64,000 bases of DNA from Candidatus Latescibacterota bacterium (GCA_022821085.1 JAJEEG010000002.1:124001-188000), one strand, 5' to 3'; shown: positions 1-11,207, counted from the stretch's first letter. The notes: a model not told the origin generated them from the letters alone. A program made the numbers and translations.

Positions 1-1667
1 GCGCCTTGATCCGCGTGTCTTCAACGATGCGGGTCGCCTGCCAGTCCATGACGTGGGTGTTGCCCGCGTCGTCACCGAAGACGAGGGCGAATCCCTTGCC
101 CGGGTAGCCCGCGTAGTTTCCTTCGGCCAGGTCGCCTTCGCCACCGTAGGACGGTACGCGCTGGTCCCCCACGTAACGCAGGGTATCGCCATTGGCCAGC
201 ACGGGCGTGACGAGCAAGAGCATGTTCCTGATGGTGATCCCCGACGGGATGTGATGGCCGGTATTGACGTTGCGCACGTCCACGGTCACTGTCAGCAGGC
301 CGCCAGAAACAACGGCGTCGATGGCCAGGGTCGCGGCGTTCGGCAGGAGCTCTTCCGTGGCTCCAGGGAATCCGTGCGTCTTAACGGTGGTCGGATCCCG
401 ATATCCGATAGGCGTCCAGAACTTCTCCGCGTCGCCGTTTACGAAAGAACCAAAGGTGAAACCTTCGGAATCGGGCTCCATGTGACAGTCCTGGCACTCG
501 ATGCCCATGGCGGAATAGGGACTATCCTTCCATTCCTGGTAAGTATCCATGAATGGAAGGCCGTGCTTGTTCTTGTGCTGGTGGCAGGCGGAGCAGTAGT
601 CGCTGCTCGTGTATTGCGGATTGTAGCTCGCTACCATGGGCGAGGTATTGGAAGAACCCGGCAACGGCGTGAAGTTGATGACGTCGTCATAGGGTCCGTA
701 GACGAAGATCGGCGGGAACTTCCCCTTGATGAGCCGGGCCTGCCTCTCTTCTTCCATGGCCACCAGATTCACGGTGATCGATCCATTTACGCCCGCGTGA
801 TCATTGACTTCGACGTGCTGGATCTTGTGGCAGAAATCGCAATGTATCCCCGCACCGTCGACCGACCCGGCCATTTTTTCGTACTCCATGCGTTCAAGCG
901 TCTTGTAGTCCTGGACGGTCGGATAAGCCAACGAACGATTGTACACGACTTTCAGGTCGGTATGACCCGGCGCGCGCACGGCCGCCGAGGGAGCGTGGCA
1001 GTCGGCGCATTCTCCGGCTTCGTCGGGGAAATCCAGCCTGAAACCCGGTCCCACGTTTTCATTCCCTTCCGCATCCGTACCGTCGTAAAGGTTCAACGTC
1101 CATGGATTGGTCACGCCTTTCGCATGCTGGGAAGTGCTCCACTGATCGTATAGGTCTCGGTGGCAGAGGTAACAGGTCGGTTCGAAATGGCAGAGGTTGC
1201 ACCCCTCTTCGAAGCCCGTGTGGGACTGCGTGCGCAGTCGTTCCAGCTCTACCGGATCCTCGCGAAGATCCACCAGCGATTTGTGGGGGGTGATGAAATC
1301 GTAAGCGTCGTCTTTCACTTCGGGTACTTTTTGAAGTACAATTGTCGTATATGATGTTTTGGGATCCACCATGACCCCGCCGTTCAACCAGCCTTCCTTG
1401 CCTGCCGTTACCGCGTAATGCTGCACGGGTTCTTCAATGATGTTCAGGGTAAACCTTCCTTCGGAATCGGTAAGCACGAAATCCGGCTTCCCATGTTCCC
1501 GCACGCGGACACCCGGTATGGGATCTTTCCCGTCGATGACGATGCCGCTCAACTGCAGGGCCTGGGCCCTGGCCTCCGGGCCGGTCAACGCTCCGGCGGC
1601 CGCGATGCATCCGATCACGAAAACCCTCATCAACCGCCAGTATCCGGTAAGTCCATTCAACATCATT
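1..1667 (-). CDS. Multihaem cytochrome c with N-terminal carboxypeptidase-regulatory-like domain (partial, 3' end outside window)
   Basis: This open frame begins with ATG at 1667 and runs off the window edge without a stop. The N-terminus carries a hydrophobic segment (VFVIGCIAAAGALTG) followed by an Ala-rich, AQA-type cleavage region, so the product is probably exported. Residues of about 40-110 read as a small beta-sandwich of the carboxypeptidase-regulatory type (SGIVIDG...VLTDSEGRFTL). Six haem-binding CxxCH motifs follow: CNLCH, CYLCH, CADCH, CDFCH, CSACH and CQDCH. The pattern resembles the cytochrome c554-type multihaem proteins that transfer electrons in the periplasm or at the outer membrane. 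It is the last gene of an apparent operon behind the TonB-dependent receptor, FlgD-domain protein and PorV/PorQ genes. The redox partner cannot be told from sequence, and more haem sites may lie beyond the edge. Confidence 0.85.
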
Positions 1668-1694
1668 GAATTCCCCAATTCTCTCACAACATAA

Positions 1695-1728
1695 GAGAAT
1701 CCCTCATCGAACGGACTGAGGGATTCTC
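1695..1728 (-). terminator. Stem-loop between PorV/PorQ gene and cytochrome gene
   Basis: A perfect 12-bp inverted repeat (GAGAATCCCTCA / TGAGGGATTCTC) has a 10-nt loop. On the minus strand it is followed by TTATGTT rather than a clean U tract, so it could be a weak terminator, an attenuator or an mRNA-stabilising hairpin. It sits 53 nt past the PorV/PorQ stop codon and 28 nt before the cytochrome start. Confidence 0.6.
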
Positions 1729-1781
1729 CTGGTGCTTCAAACGATAATGCTTACATCCATCGGTACTTCCTGGCTTGTTGT

Positions 1782-2765
1782 TTAGAAGCCCACGCCGACG
1801 GACACGCGATGCAGATCGTCCAGAAGTTCGTACTGCGTATACGCGTAATCAACATTGAGACTCAATTCACCCTGGCTGAACCGGAGACCGGCACCAGCGG
1901 AAAGGCCTTCATCCTGGCCGCCGCTGTATCCGGCTTTCCAACCAACCCGGCCCGCGATGTACTCATTCACCCACCACTCGATACCGAGATTGAGCACGGA
2001 ATCGAACTCGCGGAGCTTCCAGAGTTCGGCGCTGGTCATTAAGCTTCCCACCGGCAGTTCGTACGGTTCAATGGCGAAACCGATACGGAACGTCGTGGGC
2101 AACTGATCGCGAGCGCTCGACTCATCGATGAATTGCATGTCCGGACCGAAGTTCTGGAACGAGGCGCCAATACGGAAATTACGGAAGTCCGTCGTATAGA
2201 TGGTGCCTACGTCGACCGCAACCGCCGTACTGGTCCGGTCATCGTCTCCGGCGCCGCTCGTGCCTTCCGACACGTACTTCAGCGAACCACCGACCGCGAA
2301 GGAATCGGTAAGACGACGGGCGTAACTCGGACCGATGGCCATATCCGTCACGTTAAAGTTCTGGCCCTGGTTGGCGAATTGGCCCGTCGGATCTCCAGAG
2401 GTGGTATAGGGTATGTCGCCCGAAAGCAACGAATGCACACTCACACCCACCGCCCCGTTATCGCCGAGATTCCAAACGAGACCTGCGCTGAACACGGTCA
2501 TTTCCGCGAAATACGGTGCATAGGAAACGCCGACCGCACCTCTGCCCTCTACGAACACCATGGTAGCCTGGTTCGTCAGAGCCGAGAACGCACCCAGATC
2601 CGTATAGGACGTGGCGGAGGATCCAACACCCGCGACACGGGCGCTAGAATCCAGCGTCAGAAACTTCGTCGCGGCGGTTCCACCTTTGGAAACCTGAGCA
2701 TGTACCGGTGCTGACAGTGCAAGCAGCAGTCCGGTGACCACGCCCCAGCGAAACAATACTTTCAT
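1782..2765 (-). CDS. PorV/PorQ family outer-membrane protein
   Basis: The product is a 327-residue predicted outer-membrane beta-barrel protein. A clear signal peptide (MKVLFRWGVVTGLLLAL...VHAQ) is followed by the motif region FLTLDSSARVAGVGSSATSY and a DLGAFSALTNQA stretch, which are typical of the PorV/PorQ (UPF0164) family; the rest alternates as beta strands. In Bacteroidetes, PorV is the shuttle that delivers type IX secretion substrates to the surface attachment machinery. The ATG at 2765 was chosen because it follows a strong AGGGAGG ribosome site and starts the signal peptide; the same frame stays open upstream to 2801. The upstream neighbour encodes a protein with a type IX/FlgD-like C-terminal domain, which fits a secretion-related role. 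No other type IX component is visible here, so transport function is inferred. Confidence 0.82.
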   Translation of the reverse strand: MKVLFRWGVVTGLLLALSAPVHAQVSKGGTAATKFLTLDSSARVAGVGSSATSYTDLGAFSALTNQATMVFVEGRGAVGVSYAPYFAEMTVFSAGLVWNLGDNGAVGVSVHSLLSGDIPYTTSGDPTGQFANQGQNFNVTDMAIGPSYARRLTDSFAVGGSLKYVSEGTSGAGDDDRTSTAVAVDVGTIYTTDFRNFRIGASFQNFGPDMQFIDESSARDQLPTTFRIGFAIEPYELPVGSLMTSAELWKLREFDSVLNLGIEWWVNEYIAGRVGWKAGYSGGQDEGLSAGAGLRFSQGELSLNVDYAYTQYELLDDLHRVSVGVGF

Positions 2766-2794
2766 TAGAAAACCTCCCTGAATCGGACCGCCCC

Positions 2795-2823
2795 GCGCCA
2801 TGGCCGGTCAAAGCCCATGGCGC
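2795..2823 (-). other. Intergenic stem-loop inside the envelope operon
   Basis: A 9-bp perfect inverted repeat (GCGCCATGG / CCATGGCGC) with an 11-nt loop lies in the gap between the FlgD-domain gene and the PorV/PorQ gene. It has no U tract. By position it is a candidate mRNA processing or stability hairpin that would allow different expression levels within one transcript. Confidence 0.55.
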
Positions 2824-2839
2824 AGGACGTAACCGCAGT

Positions 2840-5800
2840 TTACCGCCGGACGTAGAGTTTCAGTGTCTTCGCGTAGTCCACGCCACCGATCTCGGCTTCT
2901 ACCACGATGATATACAGACCGCTGGCAACCGGTACGTTGGAATCATTCTTCAGATCCCAGTCCGTCACACCGCCGATCGTCGTGGTCTGCTCACCCGGCA
3001 CGGAGAACTGCTTCACCAGCAGGCCGGCCGCATCGAAGATCGTGATGCGGGACGGTACCGGAGCGTTGAAGAACTTGACGGTTTGCGACTTCGTTGCCAG
3101 ATCCCACTGGGCCTGGAAGACGAAGGGGTTGGGCGCGACCGTGATCAGATTCTCGAATTCGGCCACACCGCCCACAACCTCGTTACGGATCACGGTAGTC
3201 GGGATAACGTCCTGTCCCGGTACCTGCGGACCCACCGTCAAACCCCGGTACGGATACTGGCCATGCCAGCGTCCGTCCGTACCGTTCGCGTTCATCGTGT
3301 AGAAACTCTCGAGCCCGTTGATCGTACGGGTGATCACGCGCTGCGTAGAACCCTGATCGGCCACGTAGTTGTCGAAATCGTGCTGTTGCGCGCTTTCGTT
3401 ATCCACCGAGGCTACGTAGTACCAGTAGCTGAAACCGATCAGTACGGAACGATCTTCGAACATATAACCGCTCTTGCCGACCAGACGGGGATCCGTGGCA
3501 ATACCGCCGACACTGGTTATCTGCGCATCACCGGATCCGATGGCATCCGGATAGCGATCCGAGAAGCTGGTGGCGATGGCCGTCGTAGCGCCCAGTGCAT
3601 TGTTCGCTTCGACGATCTGTGCCGAACTGGGCTTGGTTTCGATGAAATCATCCTCGAAACCCGGCAGCCTGTTGCCAGCCGGATACGGGTTCGGATAGGA
3701 AACGGATTCCGGCGGATTCAGACTGTTGGTCTGATTTCCGCCACCGCCGCCGAATTCAGCGATCTGGACATACGGACCGGAGAAGTTCGGCGCCGCGAAG
3801 CGCTTCACCAGGTCGTCGGCCACGAAGTCGTAAACCCGGCCGATGTTGTAATCGGCGCCGAGGGTCAGTCCTTCATGGATGAACCGGGCGTAGGGATGGC
3901 CCTGCTTCACCGCGGCACTCGTCGGATCGGTTACGTCCGTGACCGGTGCGGCGCCGTCGCTCAGACCGAGGTTCGGCGGAATCACCGTACTGTTGTAACC
4001 GACATCATGAGCGACCGTAGCGGTCGGGAACTGATCGATGAAACCGGAAGCGCGGTACACGCGGTACTTCGCGAAATCCGCGGTGCCCCGGCCTGGATCG
4101 ATCGCCGTTTCCGCATTGTTGGCCCACGCCAGCGCGATCGTACCGTTGGCGGTCGGGAAGACCGACAGGGTAGGAGGCGGAGGCGGGTGGAACAGCGCGC
4201 CGCTGGCTGCGCCGCGACCGAGGTTGATGGTCTGCGACATGACCGCGCCGTCGCCGTCACGCATTACGGAACCATCGGCGTTGTACATGGGGATGGTCCG
4301 GTCATTGGAGCCGTCCCAGTAGTACGTATTGTTGGCCATGTTGTACTTCCGCTGCATCCAGACGTCCATGGCGCGGAGGTACACGTCATAGGCGCCATCC
4401 TTGCCGGCGCCGATCAGGTCAACATGCCAGATGGTCAGGTCTTCGCCGGGCGCCTTGGTGTAGGGGCCCCATCCCAGGGCGTTCCGGATGCAACCGGCGC
4501 CCGAGGTCTCTTCCTTCGTGTCGCTTCCGTTGTACGGATCGGGCACGATGCCCTTGAACACGCCGTCGAGATCGAAGAGCGTAAAGCTGTCGTACTGACC
4601 AGACTGCACGCCATTGGCCACGCCGGGATTGCCGGGCTGGGTCAGGTTACGCGGGTCGCCCCACATCAAACCCATGCCCTCGGCCGGTCCACCCGGCTGC
4701 GTCTTGGCGGTCCAGGTGCTGATATCGGTCGTTCTGCCGAGCGGCGATCCACTGGTGAAGAGATCCGGATGTGGCGCGCTGCTGCCGCCCGGAACGTTGA
4801 CCTTCTTGTTCTCGAGGTACTTGGTAAGCGAACCCTCGTACCAGCCGAACACGCCTCTCAAGTCGGCGATCCACCACTCGTGGGTATTGAACAGGCCGAC
4901 GGACGGCGCATCGTAGATATCCAGCGCCGCGACGTTGTTGGTGTCACCAAGCGGATCATCGTCGCCGGAACCTTCGAGGATCATCAGGGAGGCTTCGCCC
5001 ACGTGCAACGGATTGAAGTTACCGTTGGTCGTATTCCACACGTAGGAATCGATACCCGGATGTCCAGGATTGTCCTCGTCGAACATGGTGACCAGGCCCG
5101 AATAGAACCGGTCGCTGTAAGGCGCCTGGTTGTAACGGCCCGAGTTGATCAGCCCTTCCGGTACGGCGAGAGGCATCACGCGGCTGAACATGGCGGGCGG
5201 CTGCTTGTCGTCGCCACCGGTACCACCGCCGATCGCCCCGCCCGTCAGGAGGGGATTGTTCGTCCATGGAATATCGAAGTCATAGTTGAAGATGATCAGG
5301 AAGTTCTTGACCGTGGCTCCGTTTAATTCCGGACTGTTATCGGTATTCACATCCACGTCGCCATGCGTGTTCAATACATGACGCAGCAGAATGAAGTCAT
5401 TCGTATGGCCGTAGCCATAGCTGAAGCTGTACGACTGACGCAGGATCCGAATACCGGCGTTCGTATTGAAGGTAGCTTCCGTGATGAAGGGCTCGCGGTA
5501 TCCACCGGGGCCCACGGTGCCGCCACCAAAACCGGGACTGGACGAACCGCCCTGATCGGACCAGAAGCCCGCGGGCGGATTCTCACGCTGGTGAGGCGGA
5601 GCCCGGTATACGTTGTTCGTACCGACGAAAGCACCTTCGGCGCGGCTTGCAGGCATACCGGCCACGGCGTCAGGCAGATAGGCCGTGATGCCGAAGGCCG
5701 ACGCCCATAGCGGCGCGTCCAACCCGCCCGCCGGGAAGGTGTACGAAGGATAGCCCATCGTCGGACTCATGGAACGGCCGGACCCACGCCAACCCCAACC

Positions 5801-6031
5801 GGTGTAGGTATCGGTCAGTTCCGAATTCATGATGGCCATATAGGTCTGACCACCGATATAGGCATCCTGTCTTTCACCCACGCCGAGCTCATGTGGAACC
5901 GGAACCAACTGAGCCGTCGCGGAGTTTGCCGGGGCGTCCGGCAAAGCCGTGAGATATGTAGCTGTCCCAAGGATTGCCGCCGATGAAAGCACCAACGCTC
6001 CGGCTGTTACGTATCGACGCCATTTCTTCAA
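2840..6031 (-). CDS. Large exported protein with fibronectin-like region and FlgD/type IX-like C-terminal domain
   Basis: The product has 1063 residues. An N-terminal signal segment (RRYVTAGALVLSSAAILGTATYL) marks it for export. A fibronectin type III-like stretch lies near residues 615-665 (PTANGTIALAWANN...KYRVYRA). The last 100 residues (VAPNPFVFQAQWD...SRITIFDAAGLLVKQF...SGLYIIVVEAE...KTLKLYVRR) match the FlgD-Ig/type IX sorting-domain pattern that anchors or directs surface proteins in FCB bacteria. The middle is Gly- and aromatic-rich with no enzyme motif that I recognise. The start is TTG at 6031, supported by AAGGAGG six bases upstream. It lies between the TonB-dependent receptor and PorV/PorQ genes, so I infer a surface protein handled by that set; ligand or activity is unknown. 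Confidence 0.75.
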   Translation of the reverse strand: MKKWRRYVTAGALVLSSAAILGTATYLTALPDAPANSATAQLVPVPHELGVGERQDAYIGGQTYMAIMNSELTDTYTGWGWRGSGRSMSPTMGYPSYTFPAGGLDAPLWASAFGITAYLPDAVAGMPASRAEGAFVGTNNVYRAPPHQRENPPAGFWSDQGGSSSPGFGGGTVGPGGYREPFITEATFNTNAGIRILRQSYSFSYGYGHTNDFILLRHVLNTHGDVDVNTDNSPELNGATVKNFLIIFNYDFDIPWTNNPLLTGGAIGGGTGGDDKQPPAMFSRVMPLAVPEGLINSGRYNQAPYSDRFYSGLVTMFDEDNPGHPGIDSYVWNTTNGNFNPLHVGEASLMILEGSGDDDPLGDTNNVAALDIYDAPSVGLFNTHEWWIADLRGVFGWYEGSLTKYLENKKVNVPGGSSAPHPDLFTSGSPLGRTTDISTWTAKTQPGGPAEGMGLMWGDPRNLTQPGNPGVANGVQSGQYDSFTLFDLDGVFKGIVPDPYNGSDTKEETSGAGCIRNALGWGPYTKAPGEDLTIWHVDLIGAGKDGAYDVYLRAMDVWMQRKYNMANNTYYWDGSNDRTIPMYNADGSVMRDGDGAVMSQTINLGRGAASGALFHPPPPPTLSVFPTANGTIALAWANNAETAIDPGRGTADFAKYRVYRASGFIDQFPTATVAHDVGYNSTVIPPNLGLSDGAAPVTDVTDPTSAAVKQGHPYARFIHEGLTLGADYNIGRVYDFVADDLVKRFAAPNFSGPYVQIAEFGGGGGNQTNSLNPPESVSYPNPYPAGNRLPGFEDDFIETKPSSAQIVEANNALGATTAIATSFSDRYPDAIGSGDAQITSVGGIATDPRLVGKSGYMFEDRSVLIGFSYWYYVASVDNESAQQHDFDNYVADQGSTQRVITRTINGLESFYTMNANGTDGRWHGQYPYRGLTVGPQVPGQDVIPTTVIRNEVVGGVAEFENLITVAPNPFVFQAQWDLATKSQTVKFFNAPVPSRITIFDAAGLLVKQFSVPGEQTTTIGGVTDWDLKNDSNVPVASGLYIIVVEAEIGGVDYAKTLKLYVRR

Positions 6032-6078
6032 AATGAACCTCCTTATGCCGGCAACGTTCCGCGAACGCTGCCAACCTT

Positions 6079-6112
6079 GCGGGAAGACGCGCTTAAACCG
6101 CGCGCCTCCCGC
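6079..6112 (-). other. Intergenic stem-loop after the TonB-dependent receptor gene
   Basis: Paired arms GCGGGA/TCCCGC continue into CGCGC/GCGCG after a small internal mismatch, giving a GC-rich hairpin directly after the receptor stop codon and before the ribosome site of the next gene. No U tract follows. Likely an attenuating or RNase-protecting hairpin. Confidence 0.5.
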
Positions 6113-6119
6113 TTTGGAT

Positions 6120-9100
6120 TTACCATGCTAAGTTGAGACCTACCCAGATATCGCGTGGTCCATTGGCCTGCGTACCGATGCCACCCACCGGACCGCCCAC
6201 GAGACCCACGGGATCTCCGCGGCGTGCCCAGCGGTCACCGGTCGCGTTGTCAGAGCCGCCGGTAATGGAATAGATGTTCGCCCGGTCGAAGAGATTGTTG
6301 ACCTGGGTGAACACGCCGAGCCGCACGTTGCCCAGATCGAAGTTCTTCTGGGCGTACAGGTCGGTGGTCCAGGTCCAGGGCGAACGCTGTGAAGCAGCAA
6401 GCAAACCGAGCGGATCGACCGCCTGGTCACTGGACGTGCGGTACTGGTTGCCGCTCTGCGCCTTGGTCAGGAAAGAAGCGCTGATGCCGTAGGGCAGCTC
6501 GAGCAGGAGGTTCGCGACAATACGATGACGTCGATCGTTAGCAGTGAACTCGCGGATGTAGGTATCCGGCGTCGGCGTCCCGTCCACGAAGTCGGAGAAT
6601 ACCAGCACCGTCTCGCCGCCGCGTTCGCGGACGGTTTGCGGCGTGGTCAGATCCGACGTGAAGGCCAGGGTGTAGTTGGCCCGTACCGAGAACCGGTTGG
6701 CCATCTGGCGCCGTACCGACAACTCGAGTCCCCTTGCGTCCTGGGCAAACGTCGGAAGCAGGATGGAGACTTCGCGTTGCGATCCGCCGATGAACGCTAC
6801 GTCCGGTGCGAAGAGCCAGGTAAGCGGCTGGTTGTTCGCATCACGGAAATAACCGGTAACGTCCACGTAGTATCCGGGATAGATCTCGGCCTGCAGACCC
6901 ATCTCGTAGTTCGTGGACTTCTGGAACGGCAGATCCGGATTACCGTGGTTACGCTCGAACGGTGAAGTCTGAACCAGGCCCATGTACAGGTGCTGCAACG
7001 GCGGGCGCTGGTTGAAGATGCCGTACGAATAGTGCAGCGCGGCGCGGTCCGTGATCGGATGGGAGATACCCAGGCGCGGCGCCAGACCCGTCTTCATCGA
7101 CGGCTCCAACGTACGGTATTCCGGATCGTCGTGCTCCGGACCCGGACCAGAACGCGGACGGTACGGGTTGATCGCGTTGGCGTTGGCGTCGAAGATGTCC
7201 AGCCGCAGCCCTGCGTTCACCACGAGACTTCCGTACTCGATCCTGTCCTGCATGTACGCGAAGTACTCGACCGGATACACGTGCGCCTGCCGGCCGGCGA
7301 GGGGCAGCGTGCTGGCGGTCGGATCCAGATTCAGGTCGTTGAAGAGCGACACGGCGTTACCCCGGGCGGGGCCTCTCGTGCTCTCTTCATAATCGTTCAT
7401 CGTCACGCCGAAACCGCCCTTGAACTGGTGGTTCGAGTTCACCTGGCTGGTGATGGCGAAGTTGAGGTCCGTCTTGAAAGGCCGGACGCTCGAGTAGTTG
7501 CCGAAATCGATCGACGAGTAGGCTTCGTCGCCGTACAGGATGTAGGGCACCTGCGTTCCGGCGCCTTCCTCGAGTGCCGAGTAACCCACGGAGTTGATGA
7601 ACGCGGAAGTAAGCGCCGGCAGGGGTTCCTTGCCGTACTTGGGATTGTAGCGTTCAACGTACTCGCGAAGGTGGCTGAAACGGATCTCGTAGAAGGTCCG
7701 TGGACTGAGCGTATGGGTATACGCCACGTTCACGTGGAACCGGCCGTTGTAGGCCTGGTTGCGACCATCTGAATTATACTTCCAGGAGTAGGGCGTACTG
7801 CGCTGGCCCTTCCTGCTGAAGAAACCCTGGTCTTCGATGAGTCCGGACATGGACAGCTTCATGCTGGTCCGCGGCCGGTAGGTCATCTTGACGAAGGTGT
7901 TCATCAGGCGGGAGTAGTCGTTGGGATTGCGGCCCCAACTCTCGTTGAAACGGCCTGAAGCGAACCAGTTCAGCTTGCTGCCCAGCGGACCGCCCATGCC
8001 GAAGTCGATCTGGACCGGGCGCTTCTCCGTCCGGTTGTTCCGGGCGAACTGGTTGTACTTGTCCGGGTGGAACGAACGGTCCACCGGAGCATCGCGGTTC
8101 ACCGCGACACCGCTGTTTGCCTGGGCTTCCGGCAGGCCGTCCGTCAGGTAGGACCAGAGGATGGCTTCGGGTTCGGGAATGACCCGGTCGTAATCCCAGT
8201 AATAGTTGTCGCGCTTGTAGATGGCGGTCCAGCTGTCCGGCGCGCCGGTCATGTCCAGCACGTCGAAGGGATCCTGCATCCTGAGACCGTCGTCCGCGCG
8301 GGCGGGGTCGCTGTTGAAAGCGTTCGTCTTGTCGATCGCGCCCTGGATGATATCGCGCAGATCCTGCTCCGACCAGGTACCGGCCCGGTAGGCGTCGACG
8401 ATATCGAGATCGGGCGGCTTGGCCCAGTTGAGACCCTTCTGTCCAAGCGTGCGATACTCGAAGTTACCGTTGTAACTTGAACCGCCATCGCGGGTCACCA
8501 CCGTGGTGATGCCGGCCAGCGCGTTCACGTACTCGGCGTTGAACGTACCCGTCTTGACCTGAAGCTCCTGGATCATGTAGGGGTTGATCGTAAACGCCTG
8601 GCCCGTGTTGTTCTGCTGCCCCGTCACCGTGGCACCGTCGATCGTGGTCTGCTGATCCTGGGGGCGTCCGCCGCGAAGGTTTCCGGCGAAGCTGCCCGCA
8701 GTGGTCAGGATCACTTCGGCGATATTCACCACCGGCAGCGCCTGGATTTCCTCGGCCTGCACGATGGTCCGTGTGGAGGTGAGACTCTTCTCGACCAGGT
8801 CCCTTGTCGCTACGACCTCGACCGCCTCGGCGGATTCGAGAATCGTGGACTCCAGTTCGAAGTTGAGCGTCGTGGTGATATCGGCATCCACCCGCGTACC
8901 TATGGCACGCACAGGAACATAACCGATGACGTTCACCACCAGGGTGTAGGTGCCGGGCGGTACGTTCAGGATGAAGTACTCACCCATGTCGTTCGCCATC
9001 GCACCCAGAACTGTGCCCTCGACACCGACACTGGCCGCAGGCAGCGGTTCCCGCGTCGCACTGTCGACCACGACACCGGAAATCTTACCCAGCGATATCT

Positions 9101-9182
9101 GCGCCTGTGCTTCCGTCGAGATGCTGAGCACTAACGCGAAAGCGAATGCGAAGCGCAAAGCTCGTGAAATTGTTATAGACAT
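6120..9182 (-). CDS. TonB-dependent receptor with carboxypeptidase-regulatory-like N-terminal domain
   Basis: This 1020-residue protein begins with a signal peptide ending AQAQ. Residues about 32-115 are a carboxypeptidase-regulatory-like domain (ISGVVVDSATREPLPAASV...GEYFILNVPPGTYTLVV). A plug domain (AEEIQALPVVNIAEVI...IDGATVTGQ) and a long beta-barrel follow, ending in an aromatic residue (VGLNLAW), as expected for barrel insertion by BAM. Such receptors import large ligands across the outer membrane using the TonB-ExbBD proton-driven system. The ATG is preceded by GAGGAG at an 8-nt spacing. It is the first gene of the apparent operon with the exported FlgD-domain protein, PorV/PorQ and the multihaem cytochrome. 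There is no SusD-like partner next door, so the ligand is unknown. Confidence 0.88.
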   Translation of the reverse strand: MSITISRALRFAFAFALVLSISTEAQAQISLGKISGVVVDSATREPLPAASVGVEGTVLGAMANDMGEYFILNVPPGTYTLVVNVIGYVPVRAIGTRVDADITTTLNFELESTILESAEAVEVVATRDLVEKSLTSTRTIVQAEEIQALPVVNIAEVILTTAGSFAGNLRGGRPQDQQTTIDGATVTGQQNNTGQAFTINPYMIQELQVKTGTFNAEYVNALAGITTVVTRDGGSSYNGNFEYRTLGQKGLNWAKPPDLDIVDAYRAGTWSEQDLRDIIQGAIDKTNAFNSDPARADDGLRMQDPFDVLDMTGAPDSWTAIYKRDNYYWDYDRVIPEPEAILWSYLTDGLPEAQANSGVAVNRDAPVDRSFHPDKYNQFARNNRTEKRPVQIDFGMGGPLGSKLNWFASGRFNESWGRNPNDYSRLMNTFVKMTYRPRTSMKLSMSGLIEDQGFFSRKGQRSTPYSWKYNSDGRNQAYNGRFHVNVAYTHTLSPRTFYEIRFSHLREYVERYNPKYGKEPLPALTSAFINSVGYSALEEGAGTQVPYILYGDEAYSSIDFGNYSSVRPFKTDLNFAITSQVNSNHQFKGGFGVTMNDYEESTRGPARGNAVSLFNDLNLDPTASTLPLAGRQAHVYPVEYFAYMQDRIEYGSLVVNAGLRLDIFDANANAINPYRPRSGPGPEHDDPEYRTLEPSMKTGLAPRLGISHPITDRAALHYSYGIFNQRPPLQHLYMGLVQTSPFERNHGNPDLPFQKSTNYEMGLQAEIYPGYYVDVTGYFRDANNQPLTWLFAPDVAFIGGSQREVSILLPTFAQDARGLELSVRRQMANRFSVRANYTLAFTSDLTTPQTVRERGGETVLVFSDFVDGTPTPDTYIREFTANDRRHRIVANLLLELPYGISASFLTKAQSGNQYRTSSDQAVDPLGLLAASQRSPWTWTTDLYAQKNFDLGNVRLGVFTQVNNLFDRANIYSITGGSDNATGDRWARRGDPVGLVGGPVGGIGTQANGPRDIWVGLNLAW

Positions 9183-9836
9183 CTAATTCACTCCTCGTTT
9201 GACAGAGCCCTTCTGATTATTGTCAGCTTGCCCCGGCCTGCTGACGGTATCGTAATGTTGCAGACTCGACTTCAGAATCCAACCGCACTTCTTTCGACAC
9301 TCACCTCCCTCCAGCGATGGTATTGGGGCAATCGTATATAAATAAGTAATCTGAATACCTTGAAAGTTAACTGAAACAACACACAAGACTGCCGCGTGCA
9401 AGGGCATGAACACGCGACAAAACATCGATTTTGAATGTCAGTGATCCGAGTACCTGTTAAATGCAAACAACGTGCCAGATTTCGAACCGCTCGGCGGTGC
9501 GCACGACTCCCTGCCCGAAACCCCTTGGGACTCTAGGCGAAACAAGTCCATGGGCCGTATTTTGCCACCTGTATGGGGCCGTTCCGGATGACACGTAACA
9601 CGAAATAAATTTCATCCTTCGATATGGGCTGAAACGAATTGCACAACACGGCCCGAATCCATTACGCTATCGTACTCATCGCAATACCCGCGACCGCCGC
9701 CATATCTTACTTGACATTATGTACGGACGCGCATAAGGTGTTGCGCTGGTAATGGTTCGGCTGTGTTTGGTTATTCGCTTGCAACGAGTAGTAAGTATAT
9801 ATCCGGTCCCTTTCATAGTCAACATTTTATTTCATT
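9183..9836. other. 654-bp divergent intergenic region
   Basis: This is the longest gap in the window and it separates two divergent transcription units. It is less GC-rich than its surroundings. Reading minus, an AT-rich stretch around 9325-9360 (TTATTTATATACG) is a plausible promoter for the receptor operon, leaving a leader of roughly 140 nt. Reading plus, a TTGACA box occurs at 9711. I see no convincing RNA gene, conserved coding frame or large repeat here. Confidence 0.5.
9711..9739 (+). promoter_or_regulatory. Candidate sigma-70-type promoter upstream of thrC
   Basis: TTGACA at 9711-9716 is a perfect -35 box, followed after 17 bp by TAAGGT (9734-9739), a poor -10 box. It is the best candidate in the gap upstream of the threonine synthase gene. 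Confidence 0.35.
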
Positions 9837-9881
9837 TTGTTCAAAAAACCGGCGATGGCGGGTACAAAAAGCGGGTCCCCC

Positions 9882-11203
<1,322 letters not shown>

Positions 11204-11207
<4 letters not shown>

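Noticed and set aside
53-1153. A 366-codon plus-strand open frame at the left end
   Set aside because: It is antisense to the multihaem cytochrome, whose six CxxCH motifs and signal peptide make the minus strand the coding one.
3083-5326. A 747-codon plus-strand open frame
   Set aside because: It lies wholly antisense to the FlgD-domain protein and has an Arg/His/Val-rich shadow composition with no domain.
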